From Fulvia fulva (Eukaryota; Ascomycota; Dothideomycetes; Mycosphaerellales; Mycosphaerellaceae), in assembly GCF_020509005.1 (NCBI RefSeq), contig NC_063018.1, positions 1,426,001 to 1,490,000 of the forward strand: a stretch of DNA of 64,000 bases, read 5' to 3'. The stretch's first letter is position 1, and each line of letters opens with the position of its first letter. The notes under the pieces are model-generated. The model was not told the origin of the DNA. It did not search any database and saw nothing but the letters and a program-made list of their open reading frames with translations. Position numbers and translations under genes: made by a program. Positions 42,600-54,532 of this stretch are shown here, piece after piece.

Positions 42600-43875
42600 A
42601 CGGCGACCTTCCCCTTTAGGAAGGAAGCAATTCTAATAGACATCGACACTACCCCGTCCTCCCCGGACCTACTCTCGTAATAACTAAGGACTCCGATACA
42701 ACTTTAGCGTAATAAACGCCCGATTATATATATTAATATACCCGTTCGCCTAAGTCTATTCGTATTCTCGTAAATATAAGAAAAAAAAGTCCGAAATCGA
42801 AAGAAAAATCATCGATATAAGAGATCTTATCCTAGGAGTATCCGTCCTAGGGTAAGGTATACCGGAACAGAACGACCTTCTTAACCTACTTCAGATCTTC
42901 CGTAAGTATATAGAAAAAAAGAAGGTCCGTTAAACGTTATTAATCCTCGTAAAACAAATTAAAAACCTCGAAAAAGCGACAAAAAAAATCGAGACTATAA
43001 AGAAGTAGCCTCGAACCTACGAAGCGGTTACGGGATCGAAAGTATTAAATACTACGAACACTTCCTAGTAGTCTACTATCTAAAAGAAGGAACTAACGCT
43101 AAAAGAGACAATTCTTAAAAAGAGAATTATTATAAATCTTATAAATATAGATAATAAAGTATACCCGAAACGAACCCGCGACAAAATAAATAAGGCACTC
43201 GGTACGACCGCCGTAGTAGTAGCCGTAGTAAGGATAAGGAATAATAACGTCGTACTTACCGTAACCGGGAAGGTCTTAATAAACTCTCTACTAGAATAGA
43301 AAGAAAAGTAGAGTAACGCCCTTCTAAAGTAAGTTTAGGAGGTAAGAAAAGACAAAGAATAGTACCGAGTAGCTATTTATAGAATCCCGATCGCCGTAGT
43401 CCCGGACCTTACTACCCTTAGCGAAGAGATAGGGAAATATAACGAAGACCTTACTCTCGAAATTCGCGGTAAGCTACTCTAGCTAATAACGGATAAAAAG
43501 AGATAAACATAATAATATAGCTCCGTAGTAGTCGTATTTAAGACAAAAGAATAGGCCGAGAAGGCTATTCGATTTCGTCTCTACGCGCTCGAACTATCTC
43601 TAAAGGTAGAGAAATATATCGTAATCCTAAGAACGATATAATGCCCGAACTACCTCGGTTTCGGACACCTACCGGAGAAATACCGTAGATAACCGAGATG
43701 TAAATACTACGTTAAAAGCTACGCTACGAGGGAATACTCCTACCTCGAATACGGTAAACGTACTAACTATAAATACGAAGCGGTAAAGTACGTAAACTAC
43801 GGAAAAGGATACCTAGCTACGGCTAAGGAATACGAGATCTTCCGGTTATTACTACGCCCGAGGACGTAATACCGG
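42600..43875 (+). pseudogene. LINE-2 ORF1 (gag-like, zinc knuckles)
   Basis: This is the RNA-binding protein that coats the LINE RNA. A Lys/Glu-rich middle (LVKQIKNLEKATKKIETIKK, about 42950-43005) predicts a coiled coil. At 43640-43860 lies an array of C-x-x-C-like knuckles: CPNYLGFGHLPEKYRRQPRC, then YLEYGKRTNYKYEAVKYVNY, where half the Cys and His positions read Tyr. This is the usual RIP outcome (TGC to TAC, CAC to TAC). It ends at a TAA near 43870. Confidence 0.72.
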
Positions 43876-43919
43876 AAAACGACTCGATCGACGTAAGGGA
43901 ACTATAAATACTTTAATAT

Positions 43920-44430
43920 AATAGGTCTAAAAGGACTACCCGTACGAAATACGATAAGGACCTAGCGAAGAAGAACCCGATTACTAATTCCTCGATTTAA
44001 TTATCGGGAAAGAAACTACCCGGGTTATAAATTACTATAACGAACGAGATCTCGAGACACGGTCGTAAAGGACTATAAACCGTATACTCTTTCGAGAAAA
44101 CCTTTCCTATATACTACCGAACACGATCCTACTCGGGGACCTAAACCTATATTACCCTAGGTAGGAACTTACCTACACCTCGCCGAATAGCTAAGAAATA
44201 GTATTTACGGAGTAGATTAATAGACATCATTTTACTATTTCGAATACTATTAGAAAAGGTACCCTTTTCCGGCCGAATATACTTTAGGAAAGCGTAATCG
44301 ACCTTACTTTTATAAAAGGTAAACTATAACAAAATATAAGGGACTAGTAAACGTTACCTACGAATAAGTCGGACTATAAACCGATCTTATTTACCCTTAT
44401 AACGTAGGAACCGATAACCTAAGAACAAAC
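43920..44430 (+). pseudogene. LINE-2 endonuclease
   Basis: Placed right after ORF1. TILLGDLNLYYPRQELTYTS (about 44124-44180) is the G-D-x-N-x-H-H-P-x-W metal-binding motif with His changed to Tyr. SVIDLTFIKG (about 44295-44325) is the S-x-I-D-L-x-x block, and SDYKPILFTL (about 44370-44400) is the S-D-H-x-P end with His changed to Tyr. Confidence 0.7.
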
Positions 44431-44949
44431 CGAAAGGCTCGATTTAAAAAGAGCCGACTAGGAAAAGTTTAACAAAAAAATATAAGACAAAGCTATAAGG
44501 CTCCTAGACGAGATTCTACTCTATAATACTACTCTTAAGAGGCTATAAAGTAACTCTTCTTAAGATACGTCGACACTCGATTTAATAATCGAGGAATTTA
44601 CGGCTATTATCTAGGAAAGTATAAACGGAGTTATACCGAGAGTAAGAGTAGGTATAAAATTAAAGGACTAGTAGAAACCGGAGCTAAAAGTACTATATTA
44701 AGACCTAAACCGAAGCTATAGTTCCCTTAAAAAGGAACGAAGCCTAGGTAACGCCGTAAGATACCGACTAGCGAAGAACCTCTACTTTTAGAAGATAAAA
44801 GAGGCGAAGAGGGACTACTAGAACTAGTTCCTCGAGAGTAACGATCCGAAAAGCGTCTTTAAGGCAATGTCCTATACGAAGGATAGGCGGAACGAGCAAA
44901 TATCGAGTATAAGAAACCCGGGAGATTATAAACTCGAAGATACGTTTCT

Positions 44950-45960
44950 AGGAAAATACGAAGTACTCCGGAAAGGACTCTTCCTACCCCCCCCTTCTCG
45001 AAAGGACCTACTAAACTAGATAGGATATACGTAAGGAAACTAGGAATAGCCTAAACTCTCGGAACTAGAACTAGCTACGGCATATTCTACGAAGAAAGTC
45101 AAAGGAAAATCCCCGGGACCGGACGGTATTATATAAGATATAATCGCGAAAGCCTACGAGGCTATCCCGTAAGTATTCTACCGTACCTTCTCGGCCCTTT
45201 TCGAAGCCGGATACTATCCAAAAAAGTGGAGAGAGGCTATAGGAGTAATCCTACGAAAAGCCTCGAAGCCGGACTACTCGATACCGAAAGCCTATCGAGT
45301 TATCTCGCTTCTTAACTACCTTAGGAAAGTCCTCGAACGAATTCTCGTAAAAAGGCTGAGCTACCTCGCCGAAACGACGTAGCTCCTTTACGACTTATAA
45401 CTAGGAGAAAGATAAAAGAAGTCCGCTATCGATACGGCCTTTATCCTCCGGAATACGATCGAAAAGAATAAGCGGAAGAGATATAAGACAAGTATACTAT
45501 TCCTAGACGTAAAAGGAGCCTTCGACTACGTCGCGAAAAATCAACTTCTTACGGTTATAAAAGTATACCGACTCCCGGCCTCGCTAATAGCTTAGATAGA
45601 CTCCTTCCTATTAGATAGATAGCTCCGCCTACGATTTAACTCGAAAACTAAGGAATTTAGCCTAATAGAGACGGTGATCCTATAAGGAAGCCCTATTTTA
45701 CTAATACTTTTCCTTATCTATATAAGAGACCTATACGACACCCTAGACGTAGCTATACGTCTACTCTCCTATATTGACGATGTAGCGCTTACGACGGGTT
45801 TAATAAGCCTACGGAAAAATATAAAAACACTCGGAAAAGTAGTAAAAAAAATCTACGACCTAGGAAAAGATAAAGCAATTGAATTCGACCTAGTAAAGAT
45901 AGAGTTAATCTATTTTATAAAAGGGAAAGACTTAGATAGAGGGATACGACTACCGGGAGA
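44950..45960 (+). pseudogene. LINE-2 reverse transcriptase
   Basis: Blocks: KVKGKSPGPDGIIQDIIAKA (about 45095-45160), YRVISLLNYLRKVLERILVK (about 45295-45355), TSILFLDVKGAFDYVAKNQL (about 45490-45550), GSPILLILFLIYI (about 45680-45725), and catalytic YIDDVALTT at 45770-45796, with both Asp intact. The upstream linker contains KKWREAIGVILRKASKPDYS. RIP stops make it non-functional. Confidence 0.82.
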
Positions 45961-45999
45961 CAACTATATAACCCCGAAACTAGTTGTTAAATAGCTAGG

Positions 46000-46922
46000 A
46001 TTCTACTTCGACTAGAACCTCTCGTTTAAAAGGTATATCGCTACGAGAACGTTATAAGGACGATAAGCATTCAAAAGGATGCCCCGACTAGCTAGTACGG
46101 GCTTCGGACTCTCGGTAAACGCTCTAAGGAGAATATATAGAGCGTACGTAGTAAGTATAGTAGACTATAGGTCTCTAGTATAGATAGAGGTCAAAATCCT
46201 AAAGGTAAAGATAAGGCTATTATAAGGACTTCAAAATAATATAACCAAAAAATACTAGGGGTGTTTACGACGGCCCCTACGCTAGCCTACGAAATTAAAA
46301 GCGCTTTACTTCCCCCGGGTCTTAGGCTAGAAAGATCGGCGCTATTATACGCCGCGAGGATAGGAAGCCTTCGACAAAATCACCCTATCCGATAAGAATT
46401 ACGAAGTAACCCCGGAAGGAGAAAAGAAACCCTCCTAGAAAAATCGACGCTAGCCCTCGCTACCTACGTTAACGAGGACAAAATTAAAAAAAAGAATACC
46501 TTCTTACCCCGAGGATAATGCCCCCTTTGACCTTACTATAATAGAGAGCTAAAGCGAAGGCCCTCGTAAAACAAAAAAAGAGATCAAAAAAATTATCTAA
46601 GAACACGCTAAAAAGAAATAGTACGTAGCTACGGATAGAGAAAAGCCCTCGAAGTATTTACGTACATTCGAAAGATAAAGCGCCGGAGAGCTCTAAAAGG
46701 AGATAGGGAAGACAGAAGCTAAAAGGGTAACTACGAGTACCTTCTTCTAAATCAGAATCGGACACGGCTATATCTAAAGCTACCTCTAAAGATTCGGCCT
46801 TACGACAATAGATAGATTCCGCTACGGGTAGCGCGAATTCCCTAAATACCTTCTCCTTTACTACGAGAAATATAAAACCTAAAGGCAAACCCCTAAAAAA
46901 AGATTCGAGCTATATACACTTA
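46000..46922 (+). pseudogene. LINE-2 ORF2 C-terminal region
   Basis: After the RT come LASTGFGLSVNALRRIYRAY (about 46090-46150) and LQGLQNNITKKYQG, typical of the thumb and connection region. The last part, with RFGLTTIDR-like text (about 46790-46815) and a PKYLLLYYEKYKTQRQ-like end, corresponds to the H-x-L-L-x-C knuckle of fungal LINEs, with Cys and His lost. Frame assignments change in places. Confidence 0.55.
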
Positions 46923-46965
46923 TAAGCTTTCTTCTATTAGTATACTTCCCTATATACGTTCTAGG
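46923..46965 (+). repeat. Scrap of LINE-4-like sequence
   Basis: CTTTCTTCTATTAGTATACT and the following bases match 13795-13836 with three transitions. There the sequence is the antisense of the LINE-4 linker. It marks the seam between LINE-2 and LINE-3. Confidence 0.65.
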
Positions 46966-48250
46966 GATATCTAAAGCGATATCATTAGCGCCGAGGGAGA
47001 AAGGTAAAGACACGATAATAGCGATCGTAGGAAACGACTAGGAGTAGGAGAGTAACGAGTAGAAGGAGGTCTATAGGAAGGCAGAAACAATAGCAATAGT
47101 AGGAGATAGTAAGCACCTAGAAAGAGCACTTAAGGGGATGATTTTGGAGCTCCTTAGAGGGCTAAAGGCACTAAGGAGCCAAACAGGACAAATTATTAAT
47201 AGGACAGTAGTAGCAGTAGTAAAGAAGAGGATATAGAAAGGCTAGAAACTAAGCTAACCAACCTAGGTAGCAGTTGTATCCCCGAACCCTCCCCCCTAGG
47301 AAACAGCTATTAAGGTCTACATTTCCGACTAGTAAGAGTAGAAAGAGATTAAGGGCCTGTTAGGCAAGGAGATTATATAGAAGATTAGGATATAAGGCAT
47401 TATTAGAGCTAGGAAAGAGAAGGGAGGTGTCCTTAAGCTGTTTATAGTATAGGAGTAAGACAGGAAGAGGCTAGAGACACAGAAGGAGTAGATAGTCAAA
47501 CTAGGCAAGATAGCTAAGGTCTTATACTAACAAAATATAGTTATTGCCTATAGGATGACTATAAAGTTTAATATTAAAGGAGACCTTAAGAGGCTATAGG
47601 ACCAGAACTAGGCTATATGCCTAGGGCTATAGATCACAAAAGTAGTATAGGTCAACAGAAAGACAAAGGACACAAAGAGAGAGTCTTCTCTAGTACTCTA
47701 GATAGGCACTGTAGAATAGGTAAACACCGTGCTTAATAAGGGCATCTTCTAGGAATACGAAAGAATAGACATAGAAATCTATAGAAGCACCTATAGACTA
47801 CTACAATGTTTTAAGTGCTAATAGTATAGTCATATCTCTACTAGATGCCTAAGCCAAAAGGACACTTGTTCCTACTATACTAGTAGCCACAAAGTATAGA
47901 ATTGTATAGCCCTAAAGAGTAAAGCCAGATATATATACTATAGAAAGAAACACCCTTCCTAGTCCTAAGACTATATAGCTAGGATTAAGGCAAAGAGGAG
48001 GGTAAGAGAAGCTAGGATCAACACCCCTATTAGATTCTAGACAGGGACAATCACCTAAGAACCCGTAAGGACTGTCTATAACCCTCTAAAAAGAGGCAGA
48101 ACAGAAGAGACTACATAGGCCCAAGGCCACCCTACTATAGGTAGACTAAAATTAATTGTAGTTGTAGGAAGAGACCCGTCACAGAGTAGGCTCAACCTTA
48201 CTATAATCCTAACTAGTAGCTAGTAGCAGGAAGCACGAGAAGACTAGTAG
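46966..48250 (+). pseudogene. LINE-3 ORF1 (gag-like)
   Basis: The N-terminal part has a Leu/Lys-rich coiled-coil stretch (GMILELLRGLKALRSQTGQI-like, about 47130-47200). Two CCHC knuckles at 47807-47905 read CFKCQQYGHISTRC and CSYYTSSHKVQNC; in the second the second Cys is Tyr. A basic tail follows (YYRKKHPS). This protein binds the element RNA. Stops are TAG/TAA at Gln/Trp positions. Confidence 0.75.
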
Positions 48251-48289
48251 GAGACTAGTATAGATGAGTTATAATTAAGACACCTAATC

Positions 48290-48990
48290 TTACTACTATC
48301 TAGTATAATGTTAACAAAAGCTAGTACAAGGTCTAGAGAAGCCTTCTCTAAGCACTAGACCTAAAGAAACACCTAGTCATTATAGTCTAGGAACCTTAGA
48401 TCAATAGCAAATCTAATAGACTACCTACTACTAACGACCTAAGGTATTACACACTCCTAGCTAAACAAGGCACCCCTAGAACATATATATATATTAGTAA
48501 AGAGATGGTAATAGACAGCTAGGAACAAATCTAATAGGAAGGGGGAGACATTAACTCAGTTAGACTTAACACTAACTAAGGCAGTATCTATATCTATAGT
48601 ATATATAACCTACCCCCTAGCTCTAGAAGTAGTACCTAGCTAGGCACACTACAACAGCTACTAGACATCTTATAGAGTGCCTCCTAACACATCGTACTAG
48701 GAGACTTTAACTTGTACTATCCTATATAGGGATCAGACTTTGTACCTACCTATTACTTCCTAGCTAACAGACTCCTCTCTACTACCTAAAGCAACAACAT
48801 GCACCTAGTTACCCTAAAGGGCCTAACTACCTAGTTATAGAGAGTAAGCTTAAGCACTATTGACCTATACTTTGTATCATATGACCTATAGTAGAAGGTC
48901 ACTAGATACTAGGTTAACTAGGACTTAGAGTCCTTATTAGATCACCTCCTAATTTAGGTAGAGTTTGAAACATAGACATAGTAGGAAAGA
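48290..48990 (+). pseudogene. LINE-3 endonuclease
   Basis: YNVNKSQYKV (about 48305), LVIIVQEPQINSKS (Q-E-P intact, about 48373-48415), IVLGDFNLYYPIQGSDF (about 48690-48740; G-D-F-N intact, following His-His to Tyr-Tyr), LSTIDLYFVSYDL (about 48850-48890) and LLDHLLIQVEF (D-H intact, about 48935-48965) are the AP-endonuclease motifs in order. The domain is well preserved apart from stops. Confidence 0.82.
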
Positions 48991-49619
48991 GACCTAGAAC
49001 CTTAGCTAGCCTAGAAGGCAGCTAACTAGGAACAGATCAGACAAGACCTAGAACAGAAGCTAGCTAGACTAGAGACTAGGAGACTAGAAACAGCCTTAGA
49101 TATAGACTAAGTAGTAGTAGAACTAGTTAGAATAATATAGGAAACTATAGTAGCCTATACTAGAGAAAAGAAACAGTCACTATACTAGAAGCTATTCTAG
49201 ACAAAGGAATGCTTAGAGAAGGTCAAGGTAGCTAGGTAGGCTAGGAGAGCCCTTACCTAGAGTCACTCCTAGGAAGTATAGGACAGATACAACTAGGCAA
49301 CTAGAGACAAGAAGGCCTAGATCAAGAGGGACAAGATACTAGAGTAGAGGTCAACAGTTAGATCTATTACCTAGAATCCTAAGAAGATGTAGAAACTAGT
49401 AAAGTAGGCAAGACAACCTATAGAGGACAGAAACATACTGCCCTAGTTTCTAAACATTGAAGACTAGGAAGGAGTAATCTAATACACTCTCCCGGGAAAG
49501 GCACAGGTATTAGGGAAACATTTCTTTAGTATATAGGTAGAAGCTGACCTACAGGACCTAGAGGGCAGTGTATATCTAATACTACTAGAGCAATCCTATA
49601 TAGTAGGAGAGGGAGAGAT

Positions 49620-50420
49620 CAAGAGCATCATTAAGAGACTCTTAGGAAAGAAGGCCCTAGGACTAGATAGGATTCCAAACTTGTTCATTAAGATATATAA
49701 GGACCAGATCTCCCCTATACTATTAAACATCTTTTTATAGTGTATAGCCTAAGGATACTGCCCTAAACACTTTAAGGAGTCACTGACTATAGTCTTAAGA
49801 AAACTATAGAAAGAGGACTATATAAAGCTAAAGGTATATAGACCTATTGCCTTGCTCAACATACTAGGCAAACTCCTAGAAAAGATTATAGTAGAAAGGC
49901 TAACAAACCTAGCTAAAGAACATAGAATCCTTCCTAAAGAATAGATAGGAGGTAGGAAACAAAGATCAACACTAACAGCTATAGAACGTATTATAGAGCA
50001 GATCAAGACCCTATAGCACTTTAGGAATAACAAAGCAGCTATACTCCTCTTACTGGACATATTAGGAGCCTTTGACAATGTCTTATACTAGAGGCTGATC
50101 CACATCCTAAAACAGAAGGCTATCCCTAACTAGACAGTCTAGTTTATCTAGTCCTTCCTTAGAGGCAGAACTATAAGACTAAGACTAGGTAGATATAAAT
50201 CTGACAGTATGCCTATAGAGATAGGAATCCTATAGGGATTAACAATGTCTCTAATCCTGTTTCTCCTCTTTATAGCAGACCTACTAGCAAAGCTAAACTC
50301 TAGAAACATATCAGCCTTAGGGTTTGTAGATAACATAAACATCCTAGCCTAGTCAGACAGTATAGAAGAGAACTACAGAATCTTGTAGAAGAAACATAAG
50401 GAATGTGAGGAATGGGCTAG
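49620..50420 (+). pseudogene. LINE-3 reverse transcriptase
   Basis: Blocks: KKALGLDRIPNLFIKIYKDQ (about 49648), YRPIALLNILGKLLEKIIVE (about 49838-49898), RKQRSTLTAIERIIEQIKT (about 49955-50010), LLLDILGAFDNVLYQ (about 50045-50090), GLTMSLILFLLFIADL (about 50235-50285) and catalytic FVDN at 50323-50334. Its Asn replaces the second Asp through GATGAC to GATAAC, the same lesion as in LINE-1 and copia B. Confidence 0.84.
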
Positions 50421-51454
50421 GAAACATAGAGCCAGATTTGCCCTAGAGAAGTATCAACTCATCCACTTTAGTAGAGCTAGAAACAGACATAATATACAAG
50501 CCCTAATCACTTTCTAGGGACATATAACAGAGCCCTCAAGTGAATTAAGGGTGCTAGGAATATAGCTAGATCTAAAGCTTAGCTAGGGACTATAGGTCAA
50601 GAAAGTATAGGCAAGAGTAGACAACAATAGGCAATCAATTGACAGGCTTATAGCCTCTATATAGGGAGCCACATTTACGAAAGCAAAGGTTATGTACAAG
50701 GCCATTATGAAGCCAGCTATACTATATAGAGCCTAGATCTAGTTAGCCTAAGACAAGATCCTAAAGAGAATTCCAGATCCTATTAGTAGAGCCTAAGCCT
50801 CCTGTCTGAAAAAGGTGCTTAGAGCATACAAGTCAACTCTAACAAGGGTGGTCGAAATGGAGTCTAGCTCCCTACTAGCTAAGCTCTACCTTTAAGGGTT
50901 GAGATACTAGTATATAGGAAAGACGTCTGTATACCCAGCCTAGCTAGTAATCTAGAAGGCAGTCAACAAAATCAGGAGCCAGTGCATAAGAAGGCACAGA
51001 CAAGTAAGACCCAATCCAGCCCTATAGAAGTAGTAGGACCTATAGAAGTTTAAAGAACTAACAGAACAGCTATACCTAGCCTAGTAGGAACAGGACAGAA
51101 GGGCTTAAGGGAGAGGATTAGTAGCTAGCTAAGGGAAGAAGCAACAGTCTCTAGCTAAAAGGATAGTAGGACTCCTCTAGAAGACTGAATAGATAAGAAC
51201 CCTATAGAGGCTAGGAACCCTAAAGGCACTCCTACAGTTTGGTAGCCACAACTACCTACTATACTCAGACCTGACTAGGTAAGAAGCAAGTATAGCAATA
51301 CGAATCCGCTCTGAACACATCGGAGTCAGGGCATACCTACATTAGAGAAAAGTCCTAGGTATCGAAGATAAGAGTTGCCTATACGGCTACCTGTCCTAGA
51401 ATGTCGAACATAGACTTCTAGTTTGCAAAGAATAGAGTATAGGGAGAGGTAAAT
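50421..51454 (+). pseudogene. LINE-3 ORF2 C-terminus with knuckle
   Basis: Contains the thumb region (LRVLGIQLDLKLSQGLQVKK, about 50545-50605), then SIQGATFTKAKVMYKAIMKP and a basic tail. It ends with CLYGYLSQNVEHRLLVC (51376-51429). In relatives this is C-x-C-G-x-x-x-x-x-x-x-H-x-L-x-x-C; here the second Cys is Tyr. A stop follows shortly before the copia A border. Confidence 0.75.
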
Positions 51455-52900
51455 TATTAAAAGGTGTTCGTAGCGGAAGCTAGCCTTGGGATATTCGTAG
51501 ATAGTCGTAATGAGTCGAGTATAATAGTCGAGGTTATAGTAGTTAAGAGTAGTAGACTTGCTTTGTTGCTTGTCCTATCTAGAGGGCTTATTCTACTCTT
51601 ATTTGTATTCGATTATAGACTCCTAAAACTTTCTATACTACGTAATCTATTACGTAGTATATTTATAATAAGAAGCGGATTTGTAAGAAGTTATATCTCG
51701 TAGATTCTATTAAATTCTATAGCTTTTCTTCTAGACTACCTAGAGCGTTCTAGATTTCAATATAATTAGAACATAGCTAGTTCTAAAGATATTATAAGCC
51801 GGTAGTCCGGCGCTAGCCTATTACGGCCTAGACAAGCATTTCCGTACGATCCTAGCGATGCTAGGAGCTTACGGGTTGTTAGAATCTATCGGATTTAATA
51901 GTCTACCGCTTTATAATAGTATATCTTGCTAAGTAGCTATATAAAGCTTATAAACTAATACACCCCTATAAGCTTTATATCGATACTACCTATTAAGGCG
52001 AGAATACCTTTCTACTAAGGGGTTTTTAGGCTAAAGAGACGACTCTCTCCTTCCTTAGGTAAATAGCCTTAATAGGTTTCCTATACTCTTTTCTCAAGTA
52101 TAGATAGCTATAAGGTATTAAGTACGCGCGATTTTAAGAGAGTCTATAGGATATACTGTCCTCCTAGTCGGATATAATCCTTAAGCTAGGTTAAAGACCT
52201 CTTCTTAACTATAGTAAAGCTTCGCTATAGTTATTCCTTATAGACTTAAAACGTCGTTCCTAATTTTTTAGGATTAAGGTACTTTTGACGGGGGTAACCC
52301 TACCGTTTTAGCAACTTTACGCCTTAAAACCTAAAACGTTTCGGTATTCCTATCCTTATAAGGTAGGTACGTACTTTGCTATTTCTAGATAATTCTAAGC
52401 TCTTAAGTACATAATAGTACTTTAGCTCGAATTGCCTCTTAATATTACTTTATAAAAGTAATACGTTAAAAACGGCTTGTTCTAGGGTTAATAACAGCTC
52501 TTTACCCTACTAGACTACAAAACCTTTTAGGTATACTTAAGTAAAGTATCCTGAATCACGGTTGATAGTAGTAGGATTAGCCGTTATTTTATAATCGAAT
52601 TTCTAAAATTCGAAAATTATGACTTTCTCTTAAGGCGTCCCTCTAAAGAGAAACAATAAAAGTACTAACTAATTACTATTACCCCTCACTAAGTTCCAGG
52701 ATTAAGGCCTATACATAGCTCTATAATTAAGGGCCGTTTTACGCCGATTAACGCCTTATAGAGTACTTCGTCTTATTAAAAAACCTTTAATAAAGGAAAA
52801 AGAGTACGAAGGTTTTCTAAACTAACTAGTCTTGTTGAAAACCTAGATAGGGATCACAACCTAAATAGGATAAAAGAGTACTAGTATAATATAAGAACTA
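51455..52900 (-). repeat. Copia A 3' LTR
   Basis: Homologous to 62926-64000 from TATTAAAAGGTG onward, at least to 52303, where the window cuts off the partner. The inner limit (near 52,900) is estimated from the end of RNase H. An LTR of well over 850 bp is long for copia. It contains a 26 bp hairpin (51635-51660) and one 227 bp unit (51733-51959) that is doubled in the other LTR. Confidence 0.75.
51635..51660. other. Hairpin in copia A LTR (left)
   Basis: Perfect 12 bp arms ATACTACGTAAT around CT. The twin is at 63106-63131 in the other LTR. Could be a terminator-like or protein-binding site. Confidence 0.7.
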
Positions 52901-52936
52901 GCCGTAAATAAGATCCCGTATCCTCTTAAAATTCGG

Positions 52937-53329
52937 CTAGTCTAGAGCTTTAGTTAAAATATCCGCTATTTCTTCTTTCGTAGGGATATACTCTAGACTT
53001 ATTATTTTTTCTTGAACGCACTCTCGAGCTAAGTGATATTGTATATCGATGTGCTTTGTCTTGGCGTGGTGTTCGGGATTATAAGCTAGTTCTATCGCGG
53101 ATTTAGAATCCGTAAGAATAGTATTAAGGCCCGTACTAATTCCTATCTCGAGATATATATCTCTTAGGAATAAGAACTCTTTTATAGTCTCTTTTAGGGC
53201 TATATATTCGGCTTCGCAACTCGATAGCGCGACCAATTTTTGTAGGATACTACGCCAACTTATAGGCGCTTTAGGTCCTATAGTAAAAATATACCCCGTA
53301 GTACTTTTTCTAGTCGTAAAATCACCCCC
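52937..53329 (-). pseudogene. Copia A RNase H
   Basis: Minus strand, same frame as the RT upstream, after a TAG at 53327-53329 (YSDTD then stop then GGD). It reads RKSTTGYIFTIG, then VALSSCEAEYIALKETIKEF (E-A-E-Y motif intact), LTDSKSAIELAYNPEHHAKT, KHIDIQYHLARE and IPTKEEIADILTKAL, the complete end of Ty1/copia pol. Only one or two TAGs in this part. The last 100 codons are fully open. Confidence 0.88.
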
Positions 53330-54527
53330 CTAATCGGTATCGCTATAGCCTAATAATAGGGGTGACGATTGCGCTTTATAGACTAGTTTTAGCTCGTAAG
53401 CCTTAGGATCGTTCAAATATTTCCAAATCCTATTTAGGGCTTTAAAATGTGAGCTATCGGGATTAGAGGCAAATTTAGCTACTTGCCCTACGGCGTAGCC
53501 TATATCTAGCCTTGTTTTAGTACCTAGATAAATTAAGGACCCTACTTCGGCTTGAAATAGCCAAGTATCCCCTGAACTAGCTTGTTCCTTATTCTTTTCT
53601 AGACGTAGGCTATTTTCTATAGGGCTACTAACCGGATTAAGACCTCTCTTATTAAATCTAGTGAGGATCTTATCTAAATACCCTTTTTGACTTAGAGTAA
53701 TAGACTTGTCTTTGCGATTACGCGTTACTTCGATCTCTAGATAGTAGTTTACGTCGCCTAAATCACTTAGTTCTAGCGACTTAGAGAGGTTATCCTTAAG
53801 TTCCCTAACTAGTCCTTCGTTAGGACTAAATATAAGCATATCGTCTACGTAGCACGTTATTATAATGCCCGTATTAGCGTTTTTAAACGCTACCTCGTCT
53901 TTCTTAAGCGGAACAAAGCCTAGCTTTTGAAGTATAGACTTAAGGTATAAGTACTATTGTCTAGAGGCTTGTTTTAAGCCGTATAACGCCGTATTTAGAT
54001 AGTAGACTCTCGGAGTATTATCCTCGAAACCTAAGGGCTGTTCGATATATAATTCTTTATCTATAGGGCTATTAGGGAAAGCTAATTTAACGTCCTATTG
54101 CTTTATTTCCTAATTATTGTAAGCCGTAAAATAGTATAACAAACGCTAAGTTTCGGGTTAATAAGTATTACTAAATGTCTCGTCGTACTCTACTCCGAAT
54201 ATTTGTTTAAAGCCCTTTACGACCTACCGACTCTTATATTTAATTATATTGCCTTTAGCGTCGGTTTTAGTCTTATAAACCTACCGTCCTTTAAGGGCTA
54301 CGCGATCCTTAGGAAGGTTAACTTAGTCCCAAGTTTTTAGCTTATTTAAGTCGCCTATTTCGGATTTTATAGACTCTAGCCATTTGACTTTATTAGGACT
54401 AGTAATCGCGTCTTTATAAGTAATAGGATCGGCGGTCTACCCGCTATAATTAGCGAGTAGCGCTAGCTCGTCTTCTAATCCGTCGTCTTCTAAAGTCTTA
54501 AAACTATTAGATTCTAACGGATTATTA
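53330..54527 (-). pseudogene. Copia A reverse transcriptase
   Basis: From the copia B border leftwards: KVKWLESIKSEIGDLNKLKT-like start (about 54330-54390), RQVVKGFKQIFGVEYDETFS (about 54170-54230), LYGLKQASRQQYLYL (about 53950-53995), catalytic YVDDMLIFSPNEG with YVDD at 53840-53851 intact, then LGDVNYYLEIEVTRNRKDKS and GSLIYLGTKTRLDIGYAVG. The final 169 codons are open. Upstream parts carry scattered TAG/TAA. The linker to integrase lies across copia B at 60066-60419. Confidence 0.88.
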
Positions 54528-54532
54528 GAAAT
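54528..54532. other. Target-site duplication GAAAT (left, copia B)
   Basis: Exact partner of 60061-60065. Both lie in the copia A integrase-RT linker. Confidence 0.92.

Larger units (their letters stand above)
42419..46922 (+). mobile_element. LINE-2: non-LTR retrotransposon with two ORFs
   Basis: ORF1 (gag-like, with zinc knuckles) precedes ORF2 (endonuclease, RT, C-terminal knuckle). It differs clearly from LINE-1 and LINE-3 (YIDD box in place of FVDN). RIP is strong, with many stops, and CpG is kept. It is nearly full length; the 5' limit is set by the end of the copia A fragment and the 3' limit by the LINE-4-like scrap at 46923. Confidence 0.82.
46966..51454 (+). mobile_element. LINE-3: non-LTR retrotransposon, moderately RIPed
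   Basis: ORF1 with CCHC knuckles, then endonuclease, RT and C-terminal knuckle on the plus strand. CpA and TpG are more frequent than in LINE-1 and LINE-2, so motifs are better preserved. TAG and TAA still occur in every domain. The 3' end is cut by copia A at 51455, directly after the C-terminal knuckle. The general layout is Tad1/I-like. Confidence 0.85.

Noticed and set aside
46658..46888. 76-codon minus-strand frame
   Set aside because: Antisense of the LINE-2 C-terminus, with no independent support.
49818..50342. Minus-strand frames of 86 and 64 codons
   Set aside because: Antisense of the LINE-3 RT.
51464..51703. 79-codon plus-strand frame present in both copia A LTRs (also 62935-63174)
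   Set aside because: The two LTRs were identical at insertion, so conservation between them is expected; the frame is antisense to the element and hydrophobic and Ser-rich without any motif.
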